This document shows, piece after piece, positions 34,173 to 46,175 of a DNA stretch of 64,000 nt; positions within the stretch are counted from its first letter, which is position 1; each line of letters opens with the position of its first letter. This DNA is from Pyronema omphalodes (taxonomy: Eukaryota > Ascomycota > Pezizomycetes > Pezizales > Pyronemataceae). The DNA is taken from positions 1-64,000 of the forward strand of contig JAJJXM010000076.1 of the NCBI GenBank assembly GCA_024516155.1, given 5' to 3'. The notes below the pieces were generated by a model. It saw nothing but the letters and a program-made list of their open reading frames with translations. It made no database searches and was not told the origin of the DNA. The translations under genes and the position numbers were made by a program.

Positions 34173-34758
34173 CTACCGACCCCACCCGCCAATCTGCTGC
34201 TGTACACAATCAATCTTAACCGCCTCAACACCATCGACATCCTCCGGTTGTAAACCAAGGGAATCCATAATTTCCGAAAGGTTCTGTGACGTATTTATGA
34301 GTTCTCCCGAGGATGATAGGTAACGGACAGTTTTTGGGTCGAGTCCTTTTTTGTTACAGAATGCGGTGGAGATCTTCATGAAGGGGGTTGTGTGTTTGAC
34401 TTTGAAGAGGAGGTCGCCTGGGCGGTGTTAGTGGGGTGTAATACGGGGGTGTAATACGGGGGGGGGAGGCGGCGGCGGCGGCGGGGCTGGGGGAAGCTGC
34501 GAGGGAAGCTGCGGGGCAAGGGTGAGGCGGCAGGTGGGGGGGGGGGGGGTGGGCAGCGAGTAAAGCTGCGGAGGAAGGGGAGGTAGTAAGGCACATAGAA
34601 ACCACAACAACAAGCCATCACAAAAAACCAAAAGCCATCACAAAATCAAAATCAAACATACCCAACTGAGCCGAAGCCACAAAAACATTAATTTTTTCAT
34701 CCTTCCGTTCTTCAGCTTCTTCTAGGATCTGTTTGATGTTTTTTTTATCTTCTGTCAT
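34173..34758 (-). CDS. SUMO-like ubiquitin-fold modifier with C-terminal GG-WGR
   Basis: Exons 34662-34758 and 34173-34417, joined by a 244-bp intron (donor GTATGT, branch CACTAAC, acceptor CCCAG), encode 113 residues. After a charged leader (residues 1-23) comes KINVFVASAQLGDLLFKVKH, then TTPFMKISTAFC, DPKTVRYL and, at the end, VQQQIGG-WGR. This is the SUMO pattern: FK-(I/V)-K-x-T-T-P, an AF/AC helix, (L/V)-R-(F/Y)-L and EQIGG plus a short cleavable tail. The tail is three residues, as in yeast Smt3. The stretch between the RYL strand and the last strand is longer and more divergent than in canonical SUMO, so I read it as a diverged paralogue rather than the main SUMO of the species. Conjugation ability is inferred only from the intact GG. 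Confidence 0.75.
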
Positions 34759-35639
34759 TGTGCGGGGTTTATTTGGGTTGGTTGGGCGAGCGGGTGCGTG
34801 GACGGGTTGAGATCGAGGTCGAGGTGTTGATGGGCGGGCGGGCGTGTGGGCGTCTGCGTAGGCGGGTGCGTGAGTATTATCACTAGCCTGCGGTCCTGCG
34901 GTCCTGATTGCGGGCTTGCGGGCGGGTAGACGAGTCGTTCGTGGGTAGCTTTCGTGCTTTCGTGCTTTCGTGCTTTGTTGATTGTAATAGCAACGACGGT
35001 GGTGGTAGCAGCAACTTCTTTAATCCAGCAGCAGCAGCGACAGTTTCAATCCAGCAGTAGCAGCAGCAGCGGCGTTGATGGCGGCGTAAACGTATAAACG
35101 TGTAAGTCGCGTAAGGCAAGCGTAAGCGTACGTGTTCTAAAACGCGACAGTAGCGATGTGCCGATGTATTGTAGTAGTGGTGATAAGATACGCGATGACA
35201 GCGACAGTGACGGTGACAGCGACGGTGACAGCGACGGTGACGGTGACGGTGGCAGTGATAGTGGGGCTGCGCTGGTGTGGCGTTGTGGTGGCGGGGGGGG
35301 GGGGGGGGGGGTGGGGGGTGGTTGACTGGGAGTTGGAAGTTAGGAGTTCGCGCGGCGTGGTACGGTGCGGCGGTGGGGAAGTACACTGTTAATGGAGAGG
35401 TTCGCGAAAGAAAGAAAAGTCCCAGGAAGGTGAAACCATCACCATATCACCAACACGGCACGATGGGTACGATGGGTACGGCACGGGTCGCGTTTTTTTT
35501 TTTTTTTTTTTTTTTTTGGTTGGGGGTTGTAGGGGGGAGTTATAAAAATAGGTGCCCGTAGGTGCGTAAGAAAGTTGCAACAATACATATGCCCAGAAAT
35601 AATGTACAATACATATACAAAACCACGCCATGTACATAT

Positions 35640-35723
35640 CTATGGTTCTATGGTTCTATGGTTCTATGGTTCTATGGTTCTTTGGTTCTGTGGTTCTATG
35701 GTTCTATGGTTTTATGGTTCTAT
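35640..35723. repeat. 8-nt repeat TTCTATGG, about ten copies
   Basis: Head-to-tail octamers with a few variants (TTCTTTGG, TTCTGTGG, TTTTATGG). Confidence 0.9.
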
Positions 35724-35922
35724 AAATCCACAAATCCACAGCTTCATGGTATGTATGTAGATATGTATACTAATAGATATATATCAAAAAACGCATCAAT
35801 AATTAACCATCGACTATGAACAATGGTATATCCATAGCTAAGGGAATTAGTTACATACGAAGAAATGATAGATTCGCACACATAGCAAAGCAGAGTTTAG
35901 GTAGGGCCCTTCTATATCATAG

Positions 35923-35990
35923 CATACCATACCATACCATACCATACCATACCATACCATACCATACCATACCATACCATACCATACCAA
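35923..35990. repeat. 5-nt microsatellite ACCAT, about thirteen copies
   Basis: Nearly perfect pentanucleotide array. A short array of the same unit occurs at 45371-45386. Confidence 0.9.
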
Positions 35991-36513
35991 CATATCATTA
36001 TCAACCATACCAAAACAAGTCAATATCAACCACACCATATCCACTACTTATGTATGTATATACCATCTATCACCACCCCATCCGCAGCATATCTATTCTA
36101 ATCTTTCTAACCCTCCATCCACCATCCACCATCCACCAATACAGCCAATACAGCCAATACAGCCAATACAGTCAACACCATATCCAACTCCTCCAACTCC
36201 TCCAACTCCTCCCAAAGCCTCCCAAAGCCTAGAGATAACCTCAACCTCAACCTCAGCCTCAATCTCATAGAATATCCTTTCAACGTAAGCATAGACGGAC
36301 CACGGTATCTACCCAATTGACCTAGGTACGGCAGCATACCCGGCAGCATATGTACATACCCCGATACTCGGCACCATACATATTCCGATACATATACCGC
36401 GACAGCATATACCGATACGGTGGATCATGATTTACTGATTTACCGATTTACTGATCTACTCCATACCCACTACTTACCACTGCACGGTTACGATCCACAA
36501 TATGATTCACTTA

Positions 36514-36645
36514 GTCTATCTGTGTCTATCTGTGTCTATCTGTGTCTGTATCTATCTGTGTCTATCTGTGTCTATCTGTATCTGTATGTCTATCTGTGTC
36601 TATCTGTGTCTATCTGTGTCTGTGTCTGTGTCTGTGTGTGTATAT
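36514..36645. repeat. 10-nt repeat TATCTGTGTC with TGTGTC extensions
   Basis: About ten units with internal slippage products (TGTATC, TGTGTC), ending in TG repeats. Confidence 0.88.
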
Positions 36646-37166
36646 ATTCCCGCACGGTTCAAGCCAAGTACATATGTATGATTCACGCACGGTTCACTAA
36701 ATATCGCTTAAGCTGTGCCATTGGGATTTTGATCCACCAAGTACATACATACATAAGGCCAGCCGCCATCATAGTTCAGTTGAACTACATACATTTGATA
36801 TTACCGTGCTGCGTGCGTAGTGCGCAAGGTGATCACAGCTCCCCAGCTTCACAGGGCGCCGAAGCCGGAAGCAGAAGCAGAAGCGAAGTTTCACGGGAAT
36901 ATGCAAAGGGCATAAGTACGAGGAAAATAAACAATTGCTTTGAACTATTCATAAAAACCCCCTATCACCACAGGACAATGTTCCCTGTGTGTGTGTGTGT
37001 GTGTGTTTCGCCCATTATTACCAAGGCATTACCCAACCGAACCGATTCCCAATCCCATTATTACCAAGGCATTACCCAACCCAAATCGTACACTCTCCAG
37101 ATTTTTTTTCTTTAGTTCCCTGACAATTTCTTGCCAGCGCCTGTTTTTTCCTATGCAGGAATTGAT

Positions 37167-37983
37167 TTACAAAGCGAGAACAGCAGCAACAATAGCCAAT
37201 GCTCCGGCGGCTCCGGAAACTGCAACCTGACCGGCGGCAGCACCGGTGGAAGGGGAAGCAGCGGGAGAGCTGGAGGAGGAAGTTCCAGAGGAGGAGTCGG
37301 AGCTGGAGCCAGATCCACTGAGAGGGGTGTTAGCCTTTGTTTTTAAGAAGCCATGAGAGAGTAGCAGTAGTAGTAATAGTAATGCAGCCCGGTTTGTCAG
37401 GACATGGCATCGCATCGCGTCAAGACACGGAATAAAGAAAAGAAGATTTTCTCCTCCACTTTTCATCCGTGTAATCCCGCATTGCATAGCACAGCATCGG
37501 AAAGCTGCAGATATCACGGGAAAAGAACGTACCCAGTAGAAGCAGGAGATCCGGAAGATCCAGTTCCGGTAGCAGTTCCGGCGTTGGATCCAGATCCAGG
37601 AGCGGATCCAGAGGGGTAGAACTTCTCGTTGATGCACTTGTTGCTGCAGGCGATGTACTTGGCGGTCTCTGCCTCAGTTCCGTTCTATGGTTCATAGATC
37701 AGTATTTTGTCTTTTGACTTGTCTTCTAAGATGGAAAACTTACACCCTGGGGGCAGGCGGCGACACACTTGGTGGTCTCGATAGCCATCGCCTCGGAAGG
37801 AGCGGGGACGTTCAAGCAGTTTGCAACGCAGTTGACATCAGAGGCATTGCAAGACTTGAGGCAGTTGGTCTGAGCGGGAGTGAAAGAAGAGGTAGGAACA
37901 GGCTGGGCCGAGGAGGCAGAGGAAGACTGAGCGACGGCAACAGCGGCGAAGGCGGAGACGATGAGGGTGGTGGAGAACTTCAT
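37167..37983 (-). CDS. Secreted, GPI-anchored cysteine-rich surface protein
   Basis: Exons 37744-37983, 37533-37684 and 37167-37317 give 180 residues. The second intron (215 bp) ends after GGCTAACACCCCTCTCAG, a good branch and acceptor pair. MKFSTTLIVSAFAAVAVAQ is a signal peptide. The mature domain (residues about 40-105) has eight cysteines arranged as four C-x3-C pairs: CLKSC, CVANC, CVAAC and CSNKC. A Ser/Gly/Thr-rich stalk follows. The chain ends in a small-residue site and the hydrophobic tail QVAVSGAAGALAIVAAVLAL, as expected for GPI attachment. It is probably a cell-wall or plasma-membrane protein. The spacing differs from the classic CFEM domain. The family is not named with confidence. 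Confidence 0.78.
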
Positions 37984-40156
37984 GTTGATTTGTTGTAGGT
38001 TGGTTGGATTAAGAGATATGGATAATGGTGATAATTATTCGGACAATGAAGTATGTAAAGTTGGAACGAGTGACGATATGTAGAGAAGGAAGAAGATGAG
38101 AGGGAGGAAAAAGACGGGAATAAGTACGAGAGATACGAGGCTGGGGTTGCTAGGCACACATGCTAGGCATGGCTGTATCCCAGGAATGTATCCACCATAG
38201 AGCTGGGGTGGTTGAGTTCATCAAACGAAAGTAGATACCCAGACCCTCCAGGCTCCAGGCTTTGCTGTACACCGTACAGTACTCACCCACCCCCCATTCG
38301 CTGATCTTCCTCACTAAAATTCTAGCCGCCGATCTCTACTAAACACTTTCGAAGGGCAGCCGAGTGAAAAGCTCTAACTTACAACGGTTACGCGTGGTAC
38401 CTGGCTAATTGGAAAGCACGGATGCGACACCAGTCATGCATGCCAGCCAGCTGTTGGTTGTTGCTGGCAGGCAAACTAAGGGAAATAGAGCTACATACAT
38501 AAAAAGAACAGAATGGGGCTAGGGGATGGCAGCGATGGCGATGATTAATTTAGGTGGTTGGCCCTAGGAGCCCGAAGCCCTGGGAGTGTCCACTCAAACC
38601 CTCAGGAGATCGAACTTTGTAGAAGACGCAAGAAGAGGTATCCAGGAGAGTATTCTGAAGATGAGGCAGGGGGAGTATTCTGAAGATGAGGCAGGGAGAA
38701 TATTCTAGAGATGAACCAAGTTCTGAAAATCAGGGTGGTGCTCAGAAAACATATTTATTTTTGACGAATAAACAAAGGTTGTGTCACCTTCTTAGTTGTA
38801 TCCAAAGTGTTTTATATTTTGGACTTGCTCTTACCGGAGCGGAGGTCTATCCATGAATATGGTTGGTACAGGAATGATAAACGCCTCCGGAATGCCACCT
38901 ATTCTGGCATGATATGATGAACGAATAGGAGAAGAGAAAACACAAAAGTGAATGGGAAATGGCGGAGGGAACACTCACATCCACAGTGACTGTGCTATGT
39001 AAAGTCACGTGGAAGTAATTTCGCTTCATTTTAGTTCTCCAAGTGCCCATAAATTCGGAATGAACCAGTACTACAACTACAGTTAGTGCATGGGCGTATC
39101 TAGATTAAATTATCCACCGTGTGGCAAAAAAACTAATGCGTGGGGAATACAGTTCAACTGTACCACCACAGCATCAGTGAAGTCATCTGCTCTATGATAG
39201 ATACACCGATACTAAATTAGAGTATCTCACTTGGTGGCGTTGATTTAAAAATCCGGGGGAGCACACATGTCGGCCATTTGCGATGCCCCAAAGCTCGATG
39301 CAAAGGAGATCAACGTCATAATTTCTCTCGGACGGTTGAGTTTCACTCACTCTTATTTTCATTCATTTCATCGTTTGTGAAATGAGACGGAAGGTGTCGA
39401 TAGGAGACTTTCCTACAAATTACCTCCGACAATTTTGCACCTTTAAAAAGTGCGGATATAACTTCCCTTTGTCGCACATGGTCCCTGGTACATAGCCCCT
39501 TTAAAAGACAAAGCACTTTAAAAAAGTTGTGATGATGTGTATCTGGGCAGTCTAGAGCAACGATCGCTCAGTTTCATCCGATGCATCTGGGGATGACAGC
39601 ACCCATGCCGCATCTGTTAAGAAAGCATCACCCCATCGGTTGCATTCGGGGCGGTGCCCAGCCCGAAGCTGGCAAACGGGAAGGAAGCCACCAGGAAGCC
39701 ACCTGCAGCCGAGCCGGGGCTAGGGTGAGTGATTCAGTGACGGCAGCATCCCATGTCACTCGTGAACATCCATCCGATAAGGTCCGACGGTGGATGTCTA
39801 CCGCATCAGCTCGCAACAAAGTATCCTCAGGTGAAATTGAGGTACAGTACAAAGAGGGCCATTAGTAACTGACTCGACGATAGCCGGGTAATAGGCTTGC
39901 TATGTAGTATGTACATTCAACTCGATGCTGGCTAGCTAGACAAGCCCCATCGTCATGGCAAGCCGCAATACCCCTGAAGCCATCCAGGAACCGAATTGGC
40001 AAAGCCAGCTACGCCACGCCACGACGCGACTTTTTCGCGCTTAACACGCCGCGTCGTCTGTCGTGACGTTCCAAGGCGTAAAGTTGCTGCCACACGCGTC
40101 TCACCAACCGCACGAAATTTACGACACAAGTTGACGACACCAGTACAAGAAACGAA
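37984..40156. other. Intergenic, 2.2 kb, no gene supported
   Basis: Contains a doubled TATTCTGAAGATGAGGCAGG segment (38647-38690). Imperfect inverted words with CTTTAAAA occur around 39435-39530. Frames in 39.5-40.3 kb have no protein-like composition. The right end is the MPH1 promoter. Confidence 0.45.
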
Positions 40157-43100
40157 ATGGATGACGATGAAGATTTCGGCTCTGACCCGTTTGATGATTC
40201 TGAATTCATCGCTGCCGCAACACAGGCTGAAGCCGCTTTGACCCAGCAGCAACAGAGAACGACGAGATGTGAACCGGAACCTACCTTGCCACCATCACTT
40301 CCCCCAGCACGAAACACCAAGAGCACCACTGCACCATCACGTACCAGTACCTACACCCCCACCAATGCTTCAAAGTTCGCACCAACGACATCTTCTAAGC
40401 CCACTGCGACCACGATATCCAAGCCTGCTACAACCACCGCAAAGACAACCAGCACTGCAGAAACAAACCAGCCCCAAACATTTCTACCCTCCGACTACGA
40501 TTTCTCCGACGACATCGACTATGACTCACTTGATTTCTCAGTACCTGCCGCTCCAGCATTACCTACCGGAAATTTACGACAGACGACTTTATTCGGCGGA
40601 TCCTCCAACCTAAACCCCAATGCCACACAACGAGCTACACAAAGTACACAGAATAATTCATCATCAGCCATCACATCGACGCAGAACCAGGCATCAAGGA
40701 GAAATTGGCCATTAGCAAATAGCCATGATAATGAACCGCCGACACATCATAGGATTGATTATGAGGCTGCAAAAACTTGGGTTTATCCGGTTAATGTTAG
40801 TTTTAGAGATTATCAGTATAATATTGTGAAGAGGGCGCTGCTGGGGAATGTGCTTTGTGCGCTGCCGACTGGTGAGTGAAGGAACTCTGTCTGGGGACTG
40901 GGATGGGATAAGGGGGAGGGATATGAGGATATAAGGATAGTGAAGATATGAAGATGTGAGGATATAAAGATATAAAGATATCGGGACTAAGAACAAGCTG
41001 AGAGTGATATGGGGGTGTTTTGAACACATCGAATATCAAATCACCATATATCACTCGATCCTTTCCTCCACATCCTCAATATTCTCCTCACACCTCTATA
41101 TCTCATCCTCAATATTCTCCTCACATCTCTTTATCTCACCCTCAAATGCACCAGAACTGACTCGCCATTTCTGACAGGTCTTGGAAAAACCTTTATCGCC
41201 GCCACTGTCATCTTGAACCATTTCCGCTGGTTTCCTCAAAGTCAAATCTTCTTCCTCGCCCCCACCAAGCCCTTGGTACACCAACAAATAAGCGCATGTT
41301 TCCACATCGCCGGAATCCCCCAATCACAAACCGCAACCATGACCGGAGGTGTCCAGAAGGCCTTACGTCAGGAATATTACTCAGAACGCCGAGTTTTCTT
41401 CACCACACCCCAGACGCTACAAAATGATTTAAGAAATGGGCTCTGCGATGCAAAACGTATCGTTTGTCTAGTTGTCGACGAAGCCCATCGAACCACTGGA
41501 GCATATGCATATGGAGAAGTAGTAAAGCTAATCCGGAGGGAGAATAATTCTTTCCGAATTCTAGCGCTTACCGCTACTCCAGGATCAACAGTGGAGGCAG
41601 TTCAAGGAGTTATTGATGCCTTGGGGATTTCCAGGATTGAGATCAGGACCGATGAATCCCTGGATATTCGCAATTATATCCAGAAGCGGCATTTAGAAGT
41701 CCAGACGTTTCCTCTCTCGGGCGAAATTGAAGAATTAAGAGATCTTTATGCAAAGTGTCTTGAGCCGCAGCTGAAGAAACTTAACCAAGCCAAAGCCTTT
41801 TACCAAACTCGAGCTGAGGCTTTAACGCCGTTTGCGTTGATAAGTGCAATGCAGGCTTGGTCTCGTAGTCCACCGGCTTTGGCTATGAATAGAGGGTACT
41901 TTTTTTCTTTGATGAAGTGTTTCAAGAACCTGGCTTCGTTGAGTCATGCTTTGGTTTTGTTGTCTACTCATGGAATAAGGATTTTTTACGACAAGTTGCA
42001 GAATGCTAGAGATGATGCTGAAGAAGGGGAAATTAATAAATCCGCCATCGGTTCTATTCAAAAGGAAAAAGAATTCCCGACGTTATTGTCTAGATGCCGG
42101 GAAATCATTGATAATCCAACTTTTACCGGACATCCAAAGGTGGATTACATGGTAACTTCTATCCTCCGTCATTTCGCCGAAGCAGAAGATGAAGAAACAA
42201 AACGGGAGACTAGAATAATGGTATTCACCAGCTTCCGCGATAGTGCCGAGGAAGTAGTGAGATTATTATCTAGACACCAACCCATGATTCGTCCACATAT
42301 ATTTGTAGGACAAGCAGCCTCAAAAAGCGGCAATGGGATGTCACAAAAAGAGCAATTGGAAATAATCAAACAATTCTCCAGCGGAAAATACAATACCATC
42401 GTATCCACATCCATCGGAGAAGAAGGCTTAGACATAGGAGAAGTCGACCTAATCGTCTGCTACGACACCTCTGCCTCTCCTATCCGACTCCTGCAACGCA
42501 TGGGTCGCACAGGTCGAAAACGAGTCGGTTCAGTCCTAATCCTTCTAACCGAAGGACGCGAAGAAGAAGCCTATAAAAAAGCTCTAGACAACTACTCCGT
42601 AATGCAAAAGAAAATCGCCTCAGGAACCGACTTTATCTTCCCACATGAATTATCTCCTCGGATTCTACCAAAAGATATCGATCCCCAACCAGACAAAAAA
42701 ATCATCGAGATCCCCCCCGAGAATACCCAACCCCAACCAACAAAACGTCCCAGAACCAATAAACCCGCCCCGATAAAAAAGTTCTTTATGCCAGAGGGTG
42801 TAGAAACAGGTTTCACCAAAGCAAGTCGCCTTACCAAACGCCCCGAAGCCGCTTTATCCACAGACTCCGATTCCGAGCCCGAGGAAGTAAAAACAAAACG
42901 CCGTCGTCTGGATACGGAGCTCTCAACACTGGCTCCTTATATCAACCTTGATACAGATGTTGGACTGTTGACGGAAATTGAAGAAAAGGCTTTGGAGAGG
43001 GATTATAAACAAATCTCAATGTTTGGAACTGATACGGTGATAGTTGAAGAACCGGCGGTGGATAAGTTTCCGGAAATTCAACGATCACTAACGGCTACGA

Positions 43101-44371
43101 AATATGTGGCTCATGGTGAGGTTACTAGGAAATGGGTTGGGATGCTGCGGAGAATACATGCTATGAATGAGGAAAGGGTTGAGAGGTGGAGGGAGATTTT
43201 TGATCCGGAGTTGTTGGAGGCCCCGACAAAGTCATCCACAAAGCCAAATATATCCACAAAGCCAAAGCCAAAGACAACCACAAAGCCAAAGTCAACCACG
43301 TCAACAAAGTCCACCGCAGCCCCATCCATCCCCCCAATCCCCCCCACCACCTCCAAAACCATAAAAAAATCCCCCCACTACACTTCCACTTCCATCTCTA
43401 AAACATCCCAGCACCAATCCCCCTACAGTTCCGAAATCGATATCATCCCTGTATCCACCACCGATGGCATTATCAGGTCGAAAACTAAAGGTGCTGGGAA
43501 ACGGGAATTTCTTGAGCGGGATGGCTTTGTTGCGGGGCGGGGTGGTGCGGGGCGGGGTGGGCGGGGTGCGGGTGGTATGGATCCTGGTATGGATCCTGGT
43601 ATTGGTACTGTGGGCAGGCGGGGTGCGGGTCGGCGTAGGGATGATGAGGAGGATGATGAGGAGGATGAGGAAATGGCAGATTTCATTAACGATGACGATG
43701 ATGATGAAGCGGGTAGCGACGATTCCCTAGATGATCCATTAGATTTACTGAATGCTTCTATAAGGCGGGGAAATACTGGTATGAAGCGGGGGAAACGGGG
43801 GGTGTGTGATGATGGGACGACGGGGACTAGGACGACGGGGGCAAGGGGGGCGAAGAGGAAGAAAGTTGATAGAGTGGACCTGGAGAACTCGGGAGAGGAG
43901 GATGATAGTCTTTTACTTTATGATTCGGATCTTGAGATGGAGCCGGGGTTGGTTGTTACGATGGGGAAATCGACGGCTGGATCTGGAATATCAATGTCGA
44001 GGGATACGTCGAGGGCTGGGAGGGCTGGGAAGGTTGGGGATACGAAGGCTGGGGATACGAAAGCAAAGGATACGAAGGCTACGAAAACCGTAAAGAAACC
44101 CCCGGAACCCCCAAAACCACTAGAAACAATAACACTATCCTCCTCCTCCTCCTCCTTCTCCGATGACGACGAAGATATAATCCTGAAACAACCTTCCAAA
44201 CCCTCTAAACCTTCCAAACCCTCCAAACCTTCTAACCCTTCTAAAAGCCCAAACAAACCAGCATCTGATTCGGTTGAGAAACGGGATGGGAATACGAAAG
44301 GGAGTGTGTTAGGAGGCTTTAAGTGGGCTGGGAATACTGGTGGGAGGAGGATTGGGAGGAGGGGGTTGTAG
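40157..44371 (+). CDS. MPH1: ATP-dependent 3'-5' DNA helicase of the Mph1/FANCM family
   Basis: Exons 40157-40871 and 41178-44371 give 1302 residues. The 306-bp intron interrupts the Walker A motif (ALPTG-LGKTF, about residues 235-245), with frame restored exactly. Other superfamily-2 motifs are FFLAPTKPL (Ia), VVDEAHR (II, about 338-344), LALTATPGS (III), [15 protein letters not shown] (V) and [12 protein letters not shown] (VI, about 677-688). Between motifs III and IV lies the family's helical insert. The N-terminus is acidic ([17 protein letters not shown]). The C-terminal 450 residues are disordered, with K/P/S repeats, a Gly/Arg-rich patch and acidic blocks. Mph1/FANCM remodels D-loops and stalled forks, limits crossovers and supports error-free bypass in the nucleus. 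The C-terminus is longer than in yeast. G-rich DNA follows the stop directly. Confidence 0.95.
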
Positions 44372-44466
44372 TGTGTGTGTGGGGTGTGGGGGGCGGGGGG
44401 GGGGGGGGGGGGGGTGGGGGTTGTAGTGGCTGTGGCTGTGGGGGGTGGGGGGGGGGGGGGGCGGGG
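44372..44466 (+). other. Long G-rich tract after the MPH1 stop
   Basis: From a few bases after the TAG, the coding strand has G runs of 5 to about 20, separated by T, C or short GT words (44380-44425 and 44439-44466). This easily satisfies the G-quadruplex pattern. Confidence 0.7.
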
Positions 44467-44761
44467 AGACAGAGAGGTGGACGGGAGGACGGGGGGTGAG
44501 GGGGGTTTTGTTTTAGTAAGCGAATTATGAAATTAATACAATTATGAACTATGAAATTAATGATGAATTATGAAATTAATGAAGAATGAAGAGATTAATG
44601 AAGAATTATGAATCACAAAATACGAAATATGAAATTCCCTCTTCCATATTAATTCAGGTGTAAGTTTTCATAGAGGTAGATAGTAGGCTGGTGGTTTTGG
44701 GGGATTTATGTTTGTGCGAATTTGGGGGAATTTATTCTTTACGAATTTGGTGTTGTTGTTG

Positions 44762-44799
44762 TTTTTTTTTTTTTTTTCTGTGCTGTTTTTTTCTGTGCT

Positions 44800-44837
<38 letters not shown>
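44762..44837. repeat. T-rich homopolymer block
   Basis: T16 and a T37 run (44801-44837), separated by CTGTGCTG words. It directly precedes the GGTGTTGGA array. Confidence 0.85.
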
Positions 44838-44838
44838 C

Positions 44839-45019
44839 GGGAGTTGGAGGTGTTGGAGGTGTTGGAGGTGTTGGAGGTGTTGGAGGTGTTGGAGGTGTTG
44901 GAGGTGTTGGAGGTGTTGGAGGTGTTGGAGGTGTTGGAGGTGTTGGAGGTGTTGGAGGTGTTGGAGGTGTTGGAGGTGTTGGAGGTGTTGGAGGTGTTGG
45001 AGGTGTTGGAGGTGTTGGT
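44839..45019. repeat. 9-nt minisatellite GGTGTTGGA, about twenty copies
   Basis: Almost perfect array. The edges show variants (GAGTTGGAG at the left, GGTGTTGGTGTTTG at the right). Confidence 0.93.
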
Positions 45020-45224
45020 GTTTGTGGTTTTGGTGTTGGTGGTTTTGGTGTGCATGTGGTTTATTATTCATGATGTTCCCAGCCTTAAACGGTGTGGTGG
45101 TGGTTGGTGTTAAAAAAAACTTAGAATATTAGAATATTAGAATATTAGAATAAGGATAAGAAATACGGATATTACCAATTCCCAATTCCCAATTCCCGGC
45201 GTAGGTATCGAAAATATAATAGAC

Positions 45225-45284
45225 ATATCAAAAATATCAAAAATATCAAAAATATCAAAAATATCAAAAATATCAAAAATATCA
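45225..45284. repeat. 9-nt repeat ATATCAAAA, about six copies
   Basis: Perfect head-to-tail units, the last ending in ATATCACTA. Confidence 0.9.
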
Positions 45285-45438
45285 CTATAGTTCATGAGAG
45301 CGAAGATATACATATACATATACATAATATATACCTTCTATATACCAAGAAATCGATTGTAACGGAATTCATACCATACCATACCATGTCATGCGGTAGA
45401 AATTAGTTTTGAATCTTTGAATGTTTTGATAAGATACT

Positions 45439-45668
45439 TGGATGTTTGGATTTTGGATGTTTGGATGTTTGGATGTTTGGATGTTTGGATGTTTGGATGT
45501 TTGGATGTTTGGATGTTTGGATGTTTGGATGTTTGGATGTTTGGATGTTTGGATGTTTGGATGTTTTGAATGTTTTGAATGTTTTGAATGTTTGGATGTT
45601 TGGATGTTTGGATGTTTGGATGTTTGGATGTTTGGATGTTTGGATGTTTGGATGTTTTGGATGTTTTG
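45439..45668. repeat. 8-nt minisatellite GGATGTTT, about twenty-six copies
   Basis: Two pure blocks separated by three TGAATGTTT variants around 45563-45592. This suggests duplication of an older, interrupted array. Confidence 0.92.
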
Positions 45669-45763
45669 AAAATGATGATAGAAATGATGATACTTGGAAG
45701 GAAGGAAATAGGAGAGTTGGATTAATAGGTGTACTGCTGCTGCTGATGATGATGATGATGAAT

Positions 45764-45903
45764 ATTATAAAGATTATAAAGATTAAAAGATTAAAAGATT
45801 AAAAGATTATAAAGATTATAAAGATTATAAAGATTATAAAGATTATAAAGATTATAAAGATTATAAAGATTATAAAGATTATAAAGATTATAAAGATTAT
45901 AAA
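45764..45903. repeat. 9-nt minisatellite TTATAAAGA, about fourteen copies
   Basis: Starts as shorter TTAAAAGA units and then becomes uniform. A GATGAT trinucleotide run lies just before it. Confidence 0.9.
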
Positions 45904-46175
45904 TATTAAGATAGACTCAAAAAGCAGAAATAAAAAAAAACAGCAGAAACAGAAATAGACTATACACAACCGCCGGTAAAAAACTCCAAACACTAAAAAA
46001 GTAAAAAAAAGTAAAATAAAATAACAAACAGCAAATATAAAAAAACAAGAAAAGAAATAACAAAAGCAATCAACAGAACAAAACAAAACAATAAAAACAA
46101 ACAAACAAACAATAAAACCCATAAAAAAATATCCACCGAAAAATACGCTTAAAACTTAACGACCCAAACAACATT

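Larger units (their letters stand above)
34759..37166. other. Repeat-dense intergenic tract, 2.4 kb
   Basis: Contains GCGACGGTGACA repeats (35185-35260), a G19 run at 35293-35311, a T25 run at 35493-35517, the arrays listed separately, ATACAGCCA units (36140-36172), AACCTC words (36236-36262) and GT repeats (36989-37006). No gene is supported. Confidence 0.6.

Noticed and set aside
39435..39530. CTTTAAAA words in inverted arrangement, possible MITE
   Set aside because: The inverted match is short, gapped and AT-rich; no target duplication is visible.
39581..39865. 94-codon plus-strand frame with an opposing 74-codon frame
   Set aside because: Composition (G, H, R, A) is not protein-like and the opposing frame is equally open.
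44691..45132. Long frames of VGGVGG, CWRCWR or LEVLEV repeats on both strands
   Set aside because: They are translations of the GGTGTTGGA array and neighbouring T run; all frames are open because the unit length is a multiple of three and lacks stops.
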